DNA of 64,000 bases, from assembly GCA_026419785.1 (NCBI GenBank), contig JAODTK010005771.1:434001-498000 (forward strand), in the 5' to 3' direction. This document shows, one piece after another, positions 1-11,830 of the stretch. Each line of letters begins with the position of its first letter. Within the stretch, counting starts at the first letter, position 1. Made by a program: the position numbers and the translations under genes. Source of the stretch: Sclerodactyla briareus (taxonomy: Eukaryota; Echinodermata; Holothuroidea; Dendrochirotida; Sclerodactylidae). The notes below the pieces were generated by a model. That model was not told the DNA's origin, made no database searches, and saw only the letters and a program-made list of their open reading frames with translations.

Positions 1-211
1 CCTGTGTTCCTCTACTTCATTTCAAACCATATATTTAGCCTTGGCTATATTTAGCCTTGCTAAATTAAGGTTATTTAATGTGACCACCTGTCTGCAGGTT
101 GTATTGAAAATATCCGTAGTGCAACTCCACAGCCTTTTTCTCCCTCTCTAGAAGTCCTCTCTGGCCAAAGATTGTGGAATATAGGTCGAAATTAACATGC
201 TCGAGTACTGA

Positions 212-242
<31 letters not shown>

Positions 243-3200
243 TGAACGAATTACCATGTGTTCCAAATGTGGGCACGTGAGCCGCATCAATCAAATTGAT
301 TTCATAGAATATCATTCTCATATAATAAAATTTGACAACACCTCATACATGGGCTCTAGATATCCATAGCTCCTTGCATACATAAAAAATTCAAACAAAA
401 TCATCATTTCTCGAGAAATGTGGATTTTTACAATCGTTCATTCATTCCGAGAACGATAAAAGCCATAGATGGAAAGTTTGAACACACTCCGCATTCCGCA
501 TAACGTTTCCGCATCTATGACGTCATAGCTTCACAGCGAAATAACAGATAATCCTCCTCCCGGGCAAGTCGTTTGGCCCATAGACGTCATTGGGCTAATC
601 GAATGAACGTCTGATCTCCTCAATACGCCGGCACTGACGTGTTATTTTCACTGTACCTATTCTGATTCTCATTTGGGCTTGTCAGGGATAGCTAAAGCAC
701 ATATTATTTTTGTAGCCAATACCTCCGCAGGCGCTGGCCGGAAAGTATGAAGTCACGAGAATGTATATATTGTAGGCGTATCACTTGGGAGCCAAGAAGA
801 GGGAGAACAAAACACAAAACTGTGTCGTGATCTTGCCATAGCTGACAGGCTATGGCTACTAAAGCCAAACCAGGAACTTGAATTTCATTATTATCCTTGC
901 TTCTCCTCACTGCCCTTCTCTCCCTTCTACTACTTTCGTGGAGAAGAACAAATGACCTCCCCCATTCACCACGAATAGATTCACTCTTGCAAAGTTTTTG
1001 AAATCACAAAGTATGGCAAAATTTGGCCTCCGTCGACTTCAAAATGACCGTTGACTTTTGTCAGGACAAATAAGTCCCCATCCGGTAAGTTTCGTTCACA
1101 TGGGTAAAACTTCAAATTTTCGCGTAAATTATTCAATTAGTGGGATGTAGCAGTATATACAAAAGTCATATGGGTCAACCAATGATATTGACCAATTGCA
1201 TTGTAGAATTTTAAAAACGGCCAAAAAACCAATTTGCCCCCAAAAACTAAACGTTTCGTGTGGAAGAACACGCAATTATGTATGGAGGACTTTCTACACT
1301 TGGGGTCAGGACCCCCCTCCTCTGACTCGCCGTGTTGGGGGTCATGACCCCTTCTCCGGTGCCTTTCTCTCTTGCATGGTATAATGAGAAAAGTATTAAA
1401 ACAATACACTACATTTCTTTTCTCCGACAAAACGCCTAAAAATATGAACATTACATATCACATTTCCTTCTAAACCATAGCTTGCTGACTACTGTGTGAT
1501 GTTGTCCAGCATCACAGAACCCTTCACTGATATAAATTGCAAGAAGCAAGCTTGCAGTAATAACTCTGATTTCAATTGTATGCACCCACCAGAGAGTCAG
1601 CAGATTGTAATGCAAGGGGAACAGATCCGAGAGCATGACATTCACATGGAAGACCTGGGGTAGATATACAATGACTTAGGCTATATCCATGATGAAGAAT
1701 CCTGTCGCAAAAGTAACAGCCGTAACAACTTAGACTAGCTCTCACCCATATGAAAACATAGGCTAGCTTGAGTGTACAATCCCTGCAGTTCCAGGTCCAG
1801 GCTAGTCCTATTTGGTTTAGGCCTATATATGCAATGACTACACACAACCTATGCCTACTGCCTAGGTAGCAATAATTTCAGTTTGGTTGGATGGATTGTA
1901 AATTATTCACCCAAGTCCTATGAGTTTGCAATCCGTAGTTGTCCCCATCCATGTCTTGAAAATGCCACAAGGTCAAAAGGGTTCAACTCAAAGGTCACCA
2001 AAATGAGTCAGCAGTACAATGCTTTACTGCCATATGTATTGTTTTGTACCCTTAATTAAACTAGGAGCACATGAATTTTGAATACAGGTGGGGCGGGTGG
2101 CGGGGGGGTGGGGGAAGTGGTGGAGGGGGCTCGATTGAAGTGTCATTTTACCTGACTTGGTGTTTTGGGGACAACATTGGGTCCAGTATTAGGGGAATTG
2201 TGGAAAATTGGATTTTGGTTGCCGCCACTCTGCGCACTACTACCTGGCACCACCCAACACTGAGTGTAAGCCCTTCCGCTTACCGTTGCATTTACTTTAC
2301 TCATGTATTAAACAGTATCACAGGACAGAACACATCCTGTCAGGACGCTGTGACCAGGGACACTGTTGCAGTGATCCAACAAACTTTCTCCAGTGAGGAC
2401 CCATAACTTTGTGTCCAAAATGGAAAACAATGCCTACAAAAATTGATTTTGCACTAAAACTAAGGACAATGGGGACCCTCAGTGACCTTTACTACTGACC
2501 TTGTATCATATAAAGTTATTGAGAAAATAAGCCCTGCCTCATTCACAACTATTCTCAAAACTAAACCACATTCACCTCAAACTGACCTTGGGTGACCGTG
2601 AATGCACATCATGAAAGTTTTTAAACTAAATGACCCCTACCCATTCATCCAGGAGCCCAAATAATCAAGGACATGTTGTATCTGCCATTATTCATTGTCA
2701 CGTTTTAAAGAATATTCAGTTTTCACAGTCACTACTGTACACTGCCTGAATCTGACAATCCCCATACAGGTATTATTAGGTAGGTCCCCAGATATCTGGC
2801 ATGAAACACTCTTGAAACTGCCATCTGTCAATAGCTTGTTTTGGGATCACGTCACCCCTGGCTATACAATGTGAATTCGACTGGGGGCTCCAGTGAAACA
2901 ATATCCCCTTGCCATACACCACATAGTTACCTAACAAACCAATATTATGAATACATTGAATGCAAATATGGGAGATATAACAAAAATAATTTTAACAAGA
3001 GGTCGATATTAGGTAAACTGATAAAGACATCAAGGATCTCTTAAGCCTTTGGCATTCTGGTTATCGGATTTGTCTATATTCGCCTATTGGCTTCATTATA
3101 TTGGAACAAAATCAAATATGTGTCCATTGTGGTCCCAGAATAGTGCTTGTTAAATTGGCATGCTGACTTTTTATTTTAATCTTCAATAATAATATAAATT

Positions 3201-3769
3201 AGATCTCTAACTAAGACTTTCTTTCTTCAGAAGAAATTAATTGATTACTTTTTTATCATTTATCCCAATGGCATTTTTCCCGGAAGGATTATAAACCATG
3301 GATATCAATGTGGAGGGGTGGGGAGGGGGAGGTAGAGAAAACGGCATTTTCCATAGGCCTATATTATATTTACTCGAGGTGGAATGCCAAGTTTGTTGTT
3401 TTACATTACTTGAAAATGGGGTGAGATGTTCTTCAATTTTCCTTTTAACTAGTTATTACACGAAAAATGCACATCAGGAAATGTCCTGCTGACTCCAATT
3501 AGACACCTATTGGCCACCATAATCCCTTCAAACCACTGCCTACATGTGTGTGTCACTATAATAGGCCCTTTAGTTTGGCGGCAACATTTGTTCCAATCCC
3601 CAAAAGGATTAATCTCTCAAGTTGTGTGTGAGAGACTGTGATACACACAATTAACCTTTCGACTGCCTGTCAGACAGTGTGGAAATGGTGCGACCACTGT
3701 CAATGCTCATAGTATTGAGAGTGTGGTAATCCAATTATTCCTGTGAGAAACCATTCTATTGACACCGAA
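1..3769. other. Non-genic stretch
   Basis: No coding segment could be recognised on either strand. It contains a 29-base G run (214-242), a G-rich patch at about 2086-2130, two short palindromic words of the type GGGGTCANGACCCC near 1300-1355, and scattered TAGGCCTAT words (for example near 1820 and 3355). The open frames are short and repeat-like or low-complexity. Confidence 0.5.
214..242 (+). repeat. Poly-G tract, 29 bases
   Basis: An uninterrupted run of 29 G. It is the longest of about twenty G or C runs of ten or more bases in the window (others at 4439-4454, 40406-40423, 40615-40629, 57751-57769 and 61077-61090). Such runs can form G-quadruplexes and their assembled length is often unreliable. 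Confidence 0.95.
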
Positions 3770-4425
3770 TGAACTCTACATGACCTTGCGTGACCTTGAC
3801 CTATAAGGAAAAAGAGCGGACGTCTACTCCTTGCAGAGCTACATGCTAAAAATCTCACGCTCGCATACAGTTTCCGAGTTTTCTCAATTACAAGTTTCCG
3901 AACGTTTCGGGCCTTACATGAACCTATCCGTGACCTTGACCATTCCAGAAAAATTAGGGGTCATCTATTCCAACAAGACGAAGCTACATGCATATATGGT
4001 GCCATGTTTATTTACGGTTTTCCAGCTTGCTCGATTACAAGATTTCGAACGATTTTTGGGCCCCATGACCTTTCGTGACCGTGAACCATTTCAATAAAAA
4101 AAATTGGTCATCTACTCCACATGACGCGTTACATGCCATATTGGCGCCATATCATTTCGGTTTCCGAGTTTGCTCGATTACAAGAATCCATTGATATGGG
4201 CCCTACATGAACCTTTCGGACCTTGACCATTCATAAAAAATAGGGGTCATCTACTCCACATGACGACTACATGCCAATAATTGCGCACATGTCCTTTCCT
4301 GTTTCCTGAGTTTGCTCGATTACACAAGATTCCGAACGATTTGTCCCTACATACCTTTCGTTGATCTTGACTCCTTCGAAAAAAAAAATAGGGTTGGTCT
4401 ACTCCATATGACGAAGTACATGCAG
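3770..4425 (+). repeat. Degenerate tandem array, ~147-bp unit
   Basis: About five diverged units. Each carries 'tgaccttgacc', then 'aaaataggggtcatctactcc', then 'tttccgagtttgctcgattacaag', then 'ccgaacg' and 'gggccctacatga'. The gctcgattac word recurs at about 3883, 4029, 4174 and 4315, giving a spacing near 147 bp. A stray single unit-like fragment lies at 7041-7080. The array is related in wording to the one at 45.9-46.4 kb. Open frames inside it follow from the repeat and are not genes. Confidence 0.85.
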
Positions 4426-4540
4426 GGGGCGTAAATACGGGGGGGGGGGGGGGGAGGGGGGTTGACACCCCCCGTGAAAATCAGAAGGTCGTCTCTGGGC
4501 GACAAAAAAAGTCGGGGTCTCCCCGCTCGAATTAGGTTAA
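4426..4540. repeat. G-run-bounded dispersed repeat end
   Basis: The tandem array is broken off by 'gcagggggcgtaaatac' followed by 16 G (4439-4454) and then 'ttgacacccccc'. Similar 'gggcgt…G-run' junctions bound the repeats at 18841, 40406 and 56602, so this looks like the edge of an inserted dispersed element. The other edge is not resolved. Confidence 0.4.
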
Positions 4541-4544
4541 AAAT

Positions 4545-4830
4545 TAATGATTTATAGCCATGACCTATTATTTCCTAACTACGAGGTGCCTCTGCCCTTA
4601 TGATGAGAACTGTGCCAATAACTTCGGCATCGAGTGAGAGAAGTTTCTCTAAGCTAAACTAGCGAAGACTTCTTACGTTCTGTCATGGGCCCAGACCGAC
4701 TACGGGACCTATTGACAATGGCTTGTGAGCGTGATCTCACAGATTGCACTGCTTGGATGCAATTGTTGATAGGTGGGCAGAATTGCCTACGTTTGGTCGC
4801 CTTATCAGTGGGGGTCACCGATATGGCGTC
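4545..4830 (+). pseudogene. hAT-family transposase C-terminal fragment
   Basis: Three reading frames, joined across single-base breaks, give the hAT dimerisation region in order: FPNYEVPLPL, then RTVPITSASSERSFSKLN, then MGPDRLRDLLTMACERD, then LDAIVDRWAELP. The A/S-S-x-ERSFSKLK signature followed by a 'MgqdRL..Lal.sierd' block and a basic tail is the hallmark of hAT transposases and their zinc-finger MYM-like relatives. The DDE catalytic region is absent upstream, where the G-run repeat and tandem array lie. No flanking terminal repeats or target duplication were found. It is best read as a decayed 3' fragment. The blocks and their order are seen directly; the hAT assignment comes from family knowledge. 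Confidence 0.6.
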
Positions 4831-6840
4831 GACGTAAGTAGGGAGCTTTTTCCCCATTATGTATGTGGATATATACGTAAGTGCAATGGGTTTGTGTTTC
4901 CGCCTAAGTTTGCATGTCAACAGCATGTCAAATCGTTAGATTGGTAAAAAATCTAAGTTTGTGTGTAGTTTCGATGTGCATTCTGAAATCCTGGTAGTAA
5001 GACATAGTTAATTTAACAAATGAAACTCGTTTCCGTCTCACATTGAGTCATAATTACGATATATTCCTACTGTAAACTACAGTCGAAGAATCGACTACTA
5101 CAGGGCGCGCTAGCGGAGCATGCCCCCCCCCCCCTCTGTCCGGGGAGCAAGCGGAGACACGTCTGAGAAAAGTAAGAAAAATGGTGCGCTGCGCACGTCG
5201 AGGAGTGCGCAAGTTGATTTACTATGTGGACTGCGTGCCAAGTTTCAGCCCCATCGGACAATTTATTAATATCGGTATTAGCTCTGGGATCTGCCAAGAC
5301 CATGGTGTAATGCCGATTCTCCTCAGTCTGACTCTTACCATGTACCAGTCATCATTATGTGGATTTAGGTCAAGCACTTGGAAAAATCACGTCGCATAAC
5401 TCATATCCGCGTACAGCAATCTAGTAATCTTATCATGATAACCAAATATGAGTGCACAGTTATTCATGTACTAGGTTACAGACCCCGTTTGACACAAATT
5501 ATCCTTGACACACCTTTACGTATCGGGAAAAATATGTTGGCAGAGAAATGAATATTTTTTAATAGTAATCATGCTAGAAATATCGTACTAGGATAGCACC
5601 ATTTTGTGTCTGAGGGTTTCAGGGTTGCAAAATTCCAGGGGGGGGGGACAGTCCCTTACCCTTCGACCCCTCCCCCAGATTAGTATAACAACAAGATCAC
5701 TAACGAAAACAATTGGTCACCCAGTCGGGGACCAGATCCCCCCCACGACCTCATGGCGCCGCCTGTTACAATGAACCGAAATAAGAATCGGTCTCACGAT
5801 AATTTTATCGGACGTCCCGACGCCTAACCTAACGAGAAACGGGAATTGGTGGGTTTTTAGTTGAGAGAAGCACAAGTTTTCTTCCCCTTTTGGGTTTTGG
5901 TCGCTCAGGGGGTGATAGCCTGGTCTGCAGATTTTTTTGAATACCATGAATTGTAATTTTTCAAGCAATTCGAACTTGTGTCTTTCTCATACTTGTGTGG
6001 GGAAGCGTGGAGAAGCGCAATTGACGGTCTCGAATCAGACAACTGACCTAACCATCCCCGCCTAACCCTTTCGTTAACACCCAGTCCTTGATTCGCATCG
6101 GTATCCATTATCCAATACTACGACGGCAAGTGACGTTAGCCAAGAAAGCATTCAGGGTCAATGATCAATTTAGGCCGTTGAGCTGAAATTTTGACTTGGT
6201 TTATTCTGCTTCAGAACATGCAGGTTCAAAAATAATGCCTACGGCTTCCACCGCTGTACTTTACTACTTTCCTCACTGACCTACTAGACATTATTAACTT
6301 GGCTTTAAATTGACATTATCCCCCCTAGAGCTTATTTCGTTGCCTCGTCCGTTTCTATTCCCGCCTTTTCTTCACACCGTCGCAATACACAGGCTGCGGA
6401 TCGAGACCCAGAACAATCCTCCGACCCTGCTCCGCTCAACACACAGACAAGCCCGCCCCCGGCCACGCACTAGTACCAACCGCATCTCCTCCTGCCTTTG
6501 CATGTCACATGAACTTGATAGCGCCGACGCAACATGACTCCCCATTACCTCACTGTCCCGCTACTATTGTTATGGGGAGGGCCTCATTGATTCTACCTAA
6601 ACTATTGGTGTCTTCGTAGTCTCCATGTAGCGGCAATAGACCGAGGAGCTCAAATCCGAGGCCAATGTCTTCCACCCGGATAGTCGTTACCCCAAAACAT
6701 CTTCATCAAAACCCCTGATTTTAAAACTCGCTAAACCCACTTTTCGCGCTAAACTTCCCCTAATGCCTGTTTGGCGTTCCACTCTTTTCGCAGATTTGCG
6801 CAAGCTATCACTGCATTGCTGCAATTTCATCGCATCCGAT

Positions 6841-6862
6841 AACTTTATCGTACGATAAAGTT
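6841..6862. repeat. Perfect 22-bp palindrome
   Basis: The sequence aactttatcgtacgataaag followed by tt equals its own reverse complement. It sits in a CpG-rich patch of repeated cgata/gatcg words that runs to about 7010. It may be the interior of a decayed palindromic transposable element. Confidence 0.9.
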
Positions 6863-7013
6863 GAATATTTTCAACCTCGACGTCCGATAAATTCATCGAT
6901 CGATCCGTATCGTATCGTTCGATCGTATCGCACAGGTGTTAACACTCCTATTGAAAAACACAATTTTTCAACTCGACGGGTCGCGATAATTATCCGTATC
7001 GATCGTACGCAAC

Positions 7014-7031
7014 CAGTGTGAAACAGCCCTT
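7014..7031 (-). repeat. Solo terminal-repeat-like end
   Basis: The word cagtgtgaaacagccctt matches in pattern the ends of the TIR element at 61551-62046 (aagggccgttcacactat and its 3' partner). No matching left end was found within 500 bp, so this would be one remaining end of a related element. Confidence 0.4.
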
Positions 7032-7612
7032 TACTCATTATGTTTTTCGAGTTTGCTCGATTACGTGATTCCGAACGGACCACACACACGTAACAAAAGA
7101 AACTACATAGAGTCCTTTTGCAAGGATCAAAGAGCGTGTCTTGTGCAGCAGACTCATTGCGTATAAGTGTGTCTAAATGTGCTGTGCTCACCTGACTGAT
7201 AACTCGCACCATTCCTTCCCAATACCCATGATTAGTAATTAAACCTATATACAACCGATTGCCCTCTACCCGTGTATGATTGACTAGATATCCAGTCGTT
7301 TCCATGGCTTTTTTCCTTTAACTTTTACAAATATATTCGTTATTACAGTTCGTCGAGACCAAAGCGTCAGGTGAGAGTATCGGTACAGTAAAAGAACGCT
7401 TCATCCCCGATGGTCCGTGGTGGATGGAACATTATGTGTATATACTTGGTCCCCGAGAAGGTCATTAGACACACTGTACCCTATCAACCATCCAATTCCA
7501 TGTGTCTATTCAAATGGAAATCGAATGTGGCTTCACTGACGTTCAGGTAGCTCACAACCCCGGTGACTAGTCACGCACGAGAGAATATATCTTCATTTAG
7601 AAAATAGTAGAT

Positions 7613-7830
7613 ATGGTTCATAGCTGCGCCATGGTCATATTGACCATCTCATCGGTTAACTATGCATCGAACCATGAAGGGTCAAAAATTGAACGCCAAC
7701 TATGGTCAAAACCACTACATTCAAACAAGACTAAAGTTCGGCGGTCGAATTTTTGACCATTTAGGGTTCGGTTCATATTAAACCAATGAGACGGCCAATG
7801 TTTGGCCATTGTGGTTCCAGAGTTATCACC
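7613..7830. repeat. Foldback inverted repeat
   Basis: Two imperfect arms of about 90 bp face each other. Left-arm words 'atggtca…tgaccatctcatcggttaa', 'gaacca' and 'ggtcaaaaattgaacgcc' pair with right-arm reverse complements 'atggccaaacattggcc', 'gtctcattggtttaa', 'gaaccctaaat' and 'ggtcaaaaattcgaccgcc'. The centre lies near 7715. This is a hairpin-forming, MITE-like structure; no protein is encoded. Confidence 0.65.
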
Positions 7831-8401
7831 AGATTATAGTTTCCTCCCACCACTGTCACATTGGAGTACGGTAACGCCTCCCTAGTATTCCCCCCGCGTT
7901 TCCTCGCCTCTACGAGCCCATGAAAGCAGATAGTTGGCAGCATCATCACCACCGCTACTAACACCGACTATACAGTGAGCCAGTCGGTATAGACATAATT
8001 AACGAGTTCTCTAACTGCATTCAAAATGCGGTGTCAGTGGGTACAGATGACGGATCCCCCAGCAACTATCGCTGGGAGGTCATCGGTCGAATAGGGGTGT
8101 ACATGCATATGGTGAGTCCCAAGTACATTTCCCTTGCCGGTGCTTCTCCTTGATTCCCTAGAATCAGGTTGGTGGTAATGCTACCTTGTTTATTCTCCCT
8201 TGTGTCTAAGGGGGATAAAAGGCGAAAATGACCATCGCACTTCGAGGAAATTTCAGGTACGCCACAGTATAGCAATTCAATATTCAATTTTACCCGAGGC
8301 TGTGTCATTCGAGACCGGATTGAGATAATTTGAGTTAATTCGCCTGTTTTTGAGGCTCTATTTGACCTGAAGTTTTGGTCCCCTCTAGACTTAGCTCTGG
8401 G

Positions 8402-8760
8402 TCAATTCGAATTGCGATTTCTGAAATTGTACAGTGGTACTAAGTAGCTAGTGAGTTTATTGGTATACACTCGCAGGAATTTAAAAAACCGATACACGTC
8501 AGCGTCATATAGCGCCCTCAACTTGAAACAAGTCGAAATAGCACGCTTGGTCAATGACTGAAGAGAACAGACGCCCTTGAAAGAATCGAAAGTTGATTCA
8601 TTTGTTGGATCCACAATGACCCCTATTGCTATTCTTCCTTTCGATTCGGCCACATTAAACGGGAAACGTTGAACTGTGTATGAACGAATTTTATATCGTT
8701 CACAAGTTTGTTCTACATTGAAGAGATAACTCATTGAAAAGGATCTTTCTCCCGACACTA
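8402..8760 (-). CDS. Unassigned ORF with a SOCS-box-like tail (candidate terminal exon)
   Basis: A 118-residue open frame ends in a stop at 8402. It has no ATG near its start, but its 5' edge abuts an AG after 'ccatctcaactaaatag', so it could be a last exon. Residues about 68-105 read SLQSLTKRAIST, then after a spacer LTSYLV. This resembles an elongin-BC box (S/T-L-x3-C-x3-hydrophobic) plus a Cul-box-like end, as in SOCS-box adaptor proteins. The usual cysteine is a threonine, and the LPxP of the Cul box is not evident. No ankyrin repeat or SH2 domain was found nearby. It could equally be chance open sequence. Confidence 0.22.
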
Positions 8761-8999
8761 TTTAGTTGAGATGGATTGAAGTTAACAATTCCCTCACGTC
8801 CCATTTGAGAGCCATGTAGGGGGGGGGGGGGCGGGAGGATTTTTTTGGGCTGTCTTTTGTTGATGATTCGGTGGATTTCTTCCCCTGTGGCTGTAATTTT
8901 AAAGTACTTTTGCAGTATTATTTCTAGACCTTTCTAGACCGAGGGGACATTTGCTTTTTGAGGGTCGTAATAACTACTCAGTGACGAAAGCTATGACGT

Positions 9000-9400
9000 T
9001 TATTTTCTTAGTGACTTCAGTGTTGGAGGCCGCGACTTGGGCATAGGTTTTCTTCCCAGCATGGTTGACATTCTCTTGCATCCCAGTGTGTTTGGGCATT
9101 TTAGGCAGCCTTGATACATGGCGATTGGGGTGGGGGGGGGGGGGTTGTTTTTCCCCTTGACCCGGCATCCTTCATGTATGGCCAACTCCGCAAATCAAGC
9201 ACTTGATAAGATAGGGCAGAGTCTTTTGGTAATTTCCTAAATTTTGGGCATTTGTACCATTTGGTTGTTGAGGGAAGGTCTTGGTAAGTAACTATTTCGT
9301 GGTGTGTGTTTTCGATGTTTATCTCTTGGTTTATTAGTTACAAGTTCTTTTTCAGCCGGGTATCCATTCCAACTTTTATTTTCTAGATAGATTGACCAGT
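9000..9400 (-). pseudogene. LINE ORF1 (gag-like) zinc-knuckle remnant
   Basis: Read on the minus strand across several frame breaks. The order is: ENTHHEIVTYQDLPSTT followed by KWYKCPKF, then KCLICGVGHT with EGCRVKGK, then MPKHTGMQENVNHAGKKTY and AQVAA. This matches the C-terminal nucleocapsid part of ORF1 proteins of Jockey/CR1-type LINEs: a region before the knuckles, imperfect CCHC knuckles, a 'H-x-a-x-y-x-g-C-P-k' block, then a TYAQVAA-type tail. Knuckle spacing is damaged (three residues instead of four before the His). A 14-base G run (about 9131-9144) interrupts it. No RT follows downstream on the same strand. Confidence 0.45.
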
Positions 9401-10284
9401 GGCTTTAGAGATTAGGCGATTTGCAAAGATTGGGTTTAGGCCATTGTTGGTATTTCTTCAGTGATCTGATCCTCTGACTATTGGGTTGCCTCCACAGTAG
9501 GCTTCCGCGAACATCTCTCATTAAACTATGGCCCGTCACGCCCCTGCCACGTGAACCGATACGTGACTCAGCACCCACCAGGAATGGAGCAACTCCACGT
9601 GGGTATGTGGGTACCCCATACTGATACATGTAAGAGTATATTGTTTTGGGTCAGGTCAAGTCCTATGATGTCCAACAGAGGTCCAAGGCCGGAAACCTTG
9701 TGACCACGATATCCCCCAGAAATGGTTTCAGTTTTTTTTATGCAGTCCTATTCACGGGAGTACAAGAACACTACCCCCTGATATAGATTGGGGTCACTTC
9801 CGACCTGTATTGATCCTGGAGCAATCATACTGGGCAAGGTGACCCCTATCTCTATGAAGACGCGATCGCCCAGTCGCCCGGCGACTCTGATAATCGCCCT
9901 ACGGAGAATAACCAGGCAGTGTGACATCAGCATGGGTACGAAGCAGTCACCTACATATATCAGGATTTGAGTACCTAAGTATGAGTATTTCCCGAAAGGT
10001 TATATGCCTTTTCGTGCATTGAGTCCTCCCATTTGTTATTAGTAGCTGATCATATCAGCACGTCCCATTCCTATGACATTTAATACACTCACTTAGCTTG
10101 AACAACAAAACGAAACCGGCCGAGGAACCCCACTAGCCATCACGATTGGTCCGTCAGACAGGCCAGAACCTAATCGAATCGTGCGATTGAGAGAAGATGA
10201 GTGGTCGCATCGCCCATTTCGTTAACAATTTCCATACGAGTTGACTGATTCATTAATCGGGGTGAAGAATCGATGATTTGGCCA
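9401..10284. other. Non-genic stretch
   Basis: Nothing could be assigned. Open frames of 60-74 residues on both strands lack recognisable motifs. Part of it may be the decayed upstream half of the ORF1 remnant at 9000-9400, but the homology could not be followed. Confidence 0.35.
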
Positions 10285-10995
10285 ATATTTGCTTGTAACA
10301 CAATAACTCGATCGCCCTTGCATGGATGAAGCTAATATGTGGTTATGTGAGTTCCCCACGATGAGTACATGCTCCCCTTGTTTCGGGGTAGGTGCAGAAA
10401 TCATTGAGGTCAAGAGAGGTCAAAGTCCAAAATATTGTTAGGCGGATAATGAGGAATGGCTTGGTCTGATCTGGTTGAGATTCAGTATGCAGCTTTTCTA
10501 TGGGAAGTGAAGGAACCCTATCGTTTTCGGTGCAGACTGGGAGTCAGTTCTGATGAAAAACTAGAAAATTGTGAAAAATTGATATTTTGGTGAATTTTAG
10601 CTCGTTGACAGATACTCGACCCCATATGGATGGATGAAGTTCATCTTGATATGAGAGTTTGGGGCCAGATTTAGTCATCTGAGGTAGATAGAGGTCAAAG
10701 TTTGAATAATCTTGTTAACACGATAATTAAAAATGCCTGACTCGATTAGTTTTGGAATTTAGTATGCATTTTGTACGCATCTTTCTTATGGGAAACAAGA
10801 ACACTATCGTTTTTGGTGTGACTGGAGCCAGTTTGCGAGGAAATGGAACATTGTGAAAAATTGATATTTTGGCTAACTTAAGCTTGTTAAGTAGACTCAT
10901 CTGCAAGGATGTAGTTCATACTTGGTATGTGAGTTCCCTATTTTGAGTTCTACAATGATCCTATTGTAATCTGGGCATTGCTTAGCTTGATCAAG
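10285..10995 (+). repeat. Degenerate tandem array, ~286-bp unit
   Basis: Three diverged units share 'ctatcgtttt(c/t)ggtg' (10519, 10804; 285 bp apart), 'ttgtgaaaaattgatattttgg' (10568, 10854) and 'tatgtgagttccc' (about 10345, 10925). The consensus wording (TTGTAACACAATAACTC, CCTATTGTTTTGGGGTCA, GAGGTCAAAG) is the same as in the arrays at 26.4-26.8 kb (+) and 32.8-33.5 kb (reverse orientation). Confidence 0.8.
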
Positions 10996-11633
10996 TCAGG
11001 AGCAGTATAGGAGCACTGAGCCTTTTGGCTCTTTCTGGTTAATTTGTGACACTTGTATAGGGGGACTTCTTGGCAACAATGGTACATGTCAGTGTGGAAG
11101 GGCATAATCACTTCGAACTAGGCAAGCAGGGCGACGTCTTGGGCATCTCCAGTTTGTTAATAGCTTGGAATCTCCTGCTGTTCGGATTGTCATAATGTCA
11201 TAATTGGTTTTCTTCTCTTGCAGAATAGTTCCGAGCCAGCACGAAATGTGTGGCAACTTTAATCGTTCATGTTTTCAAGCGCCGAAAAATGCACAACGGC
11301 TCACAACTTTAGCTCAATAACTATAGATTACACACCACCCCTTGTAGCGCCACTCCGGGAAGGACTGACAGAACGGATTTGTTGCAGGCTAATCCCCCCA
11401 CTTGATCCAAATCATAATAACATTCTGGACTAATCAACCAATTACTCTTCAGTAATACTTTTCAATATTTCCTTTCAATTCCTGCCTTGTTTATAGTGAT
11501 TGCCAGGCAGGTTCAGTACCTTGCCTTGCTAACCCTCTGAGTAACTTTTCATTCCAGCGTACCTGCCAGATTTCTGATAATGACTCCGCCCACGGTGACA
11601 ACTAAATCTGGGAAAGGTTAGAGATCTTGATCG
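10996..11633. other. Non-genic stretch
   Basis: No coding region, RNA or repeat structure is recognised between the tandem array and the endonuclease fragment. Confidence 0.4.
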
Positions 11634-11830
11634 GAGGTGACGATTTATGTTTATGCGCAGAAGGCGAGGACGTCGTGGACGAACTTTCTGCGCGGGTCAA
11701 GGGCCCCGATGGACGTTATCTGGAGGGCGGGGGATTTGATAATGATCCCCTCGGCCTATGATCCGGAACCCCAGTGCACCAGGGTCTTTACGGACTTTCC
11801 CCGGGAGGCGAGTGGCAGCAAAGGAAGCGG
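11634..11830 (+). pseudogene. APE-type LINE endonuclease fragment
   Basis: The frame reads VTIYVYAQKARTSW, then TNFLRGSRAPMDV, then AGDLIMIPSAYDPEP followed by QCTR and FTDFPREAS. This resembles the second half of an APE endonuclease of R1/I/Jockey-type LINEs, whose pattern is 'V.vY.pps+tsW.dFL', a 'v.aGDFNa…W.P' block, then 'G..l..fl.e'. The catalytic GDFN is replaced by GDLI here. A second, separate GDFN lies 370 bp downstream in the next element, so this belongs to a different LINE copy. No RT of its own follows. Confidence 0.4.

Larger units (their letters stand above)
4831..7612. other. Non-genic stretch with small inverted motifs
   Basis: No gene is recognised. A 144-residue open frame on the minus strand (7305-6871) has no recognisable domain. 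About 5960-6090 (minus) has a tRNA-SINE flavour (ggttaggtcagttgtctgattcgag, agttcgaattgc) but is too diverged to call. The 6840-7020 part is rich in CGATA and GATCG words and ends in a terminal-repeat-like motif. Confidence 0.4.

Noticed and set aside
5067..5399. Overlapping ORFs on both strands near 5.2 kb (VLADPRANTDINKLSDGAE…; KLIYYVDCVPSFSPIGQF…)
   Set aside because: They look protein-like at first glance, but no domain or splice context supports either strand.
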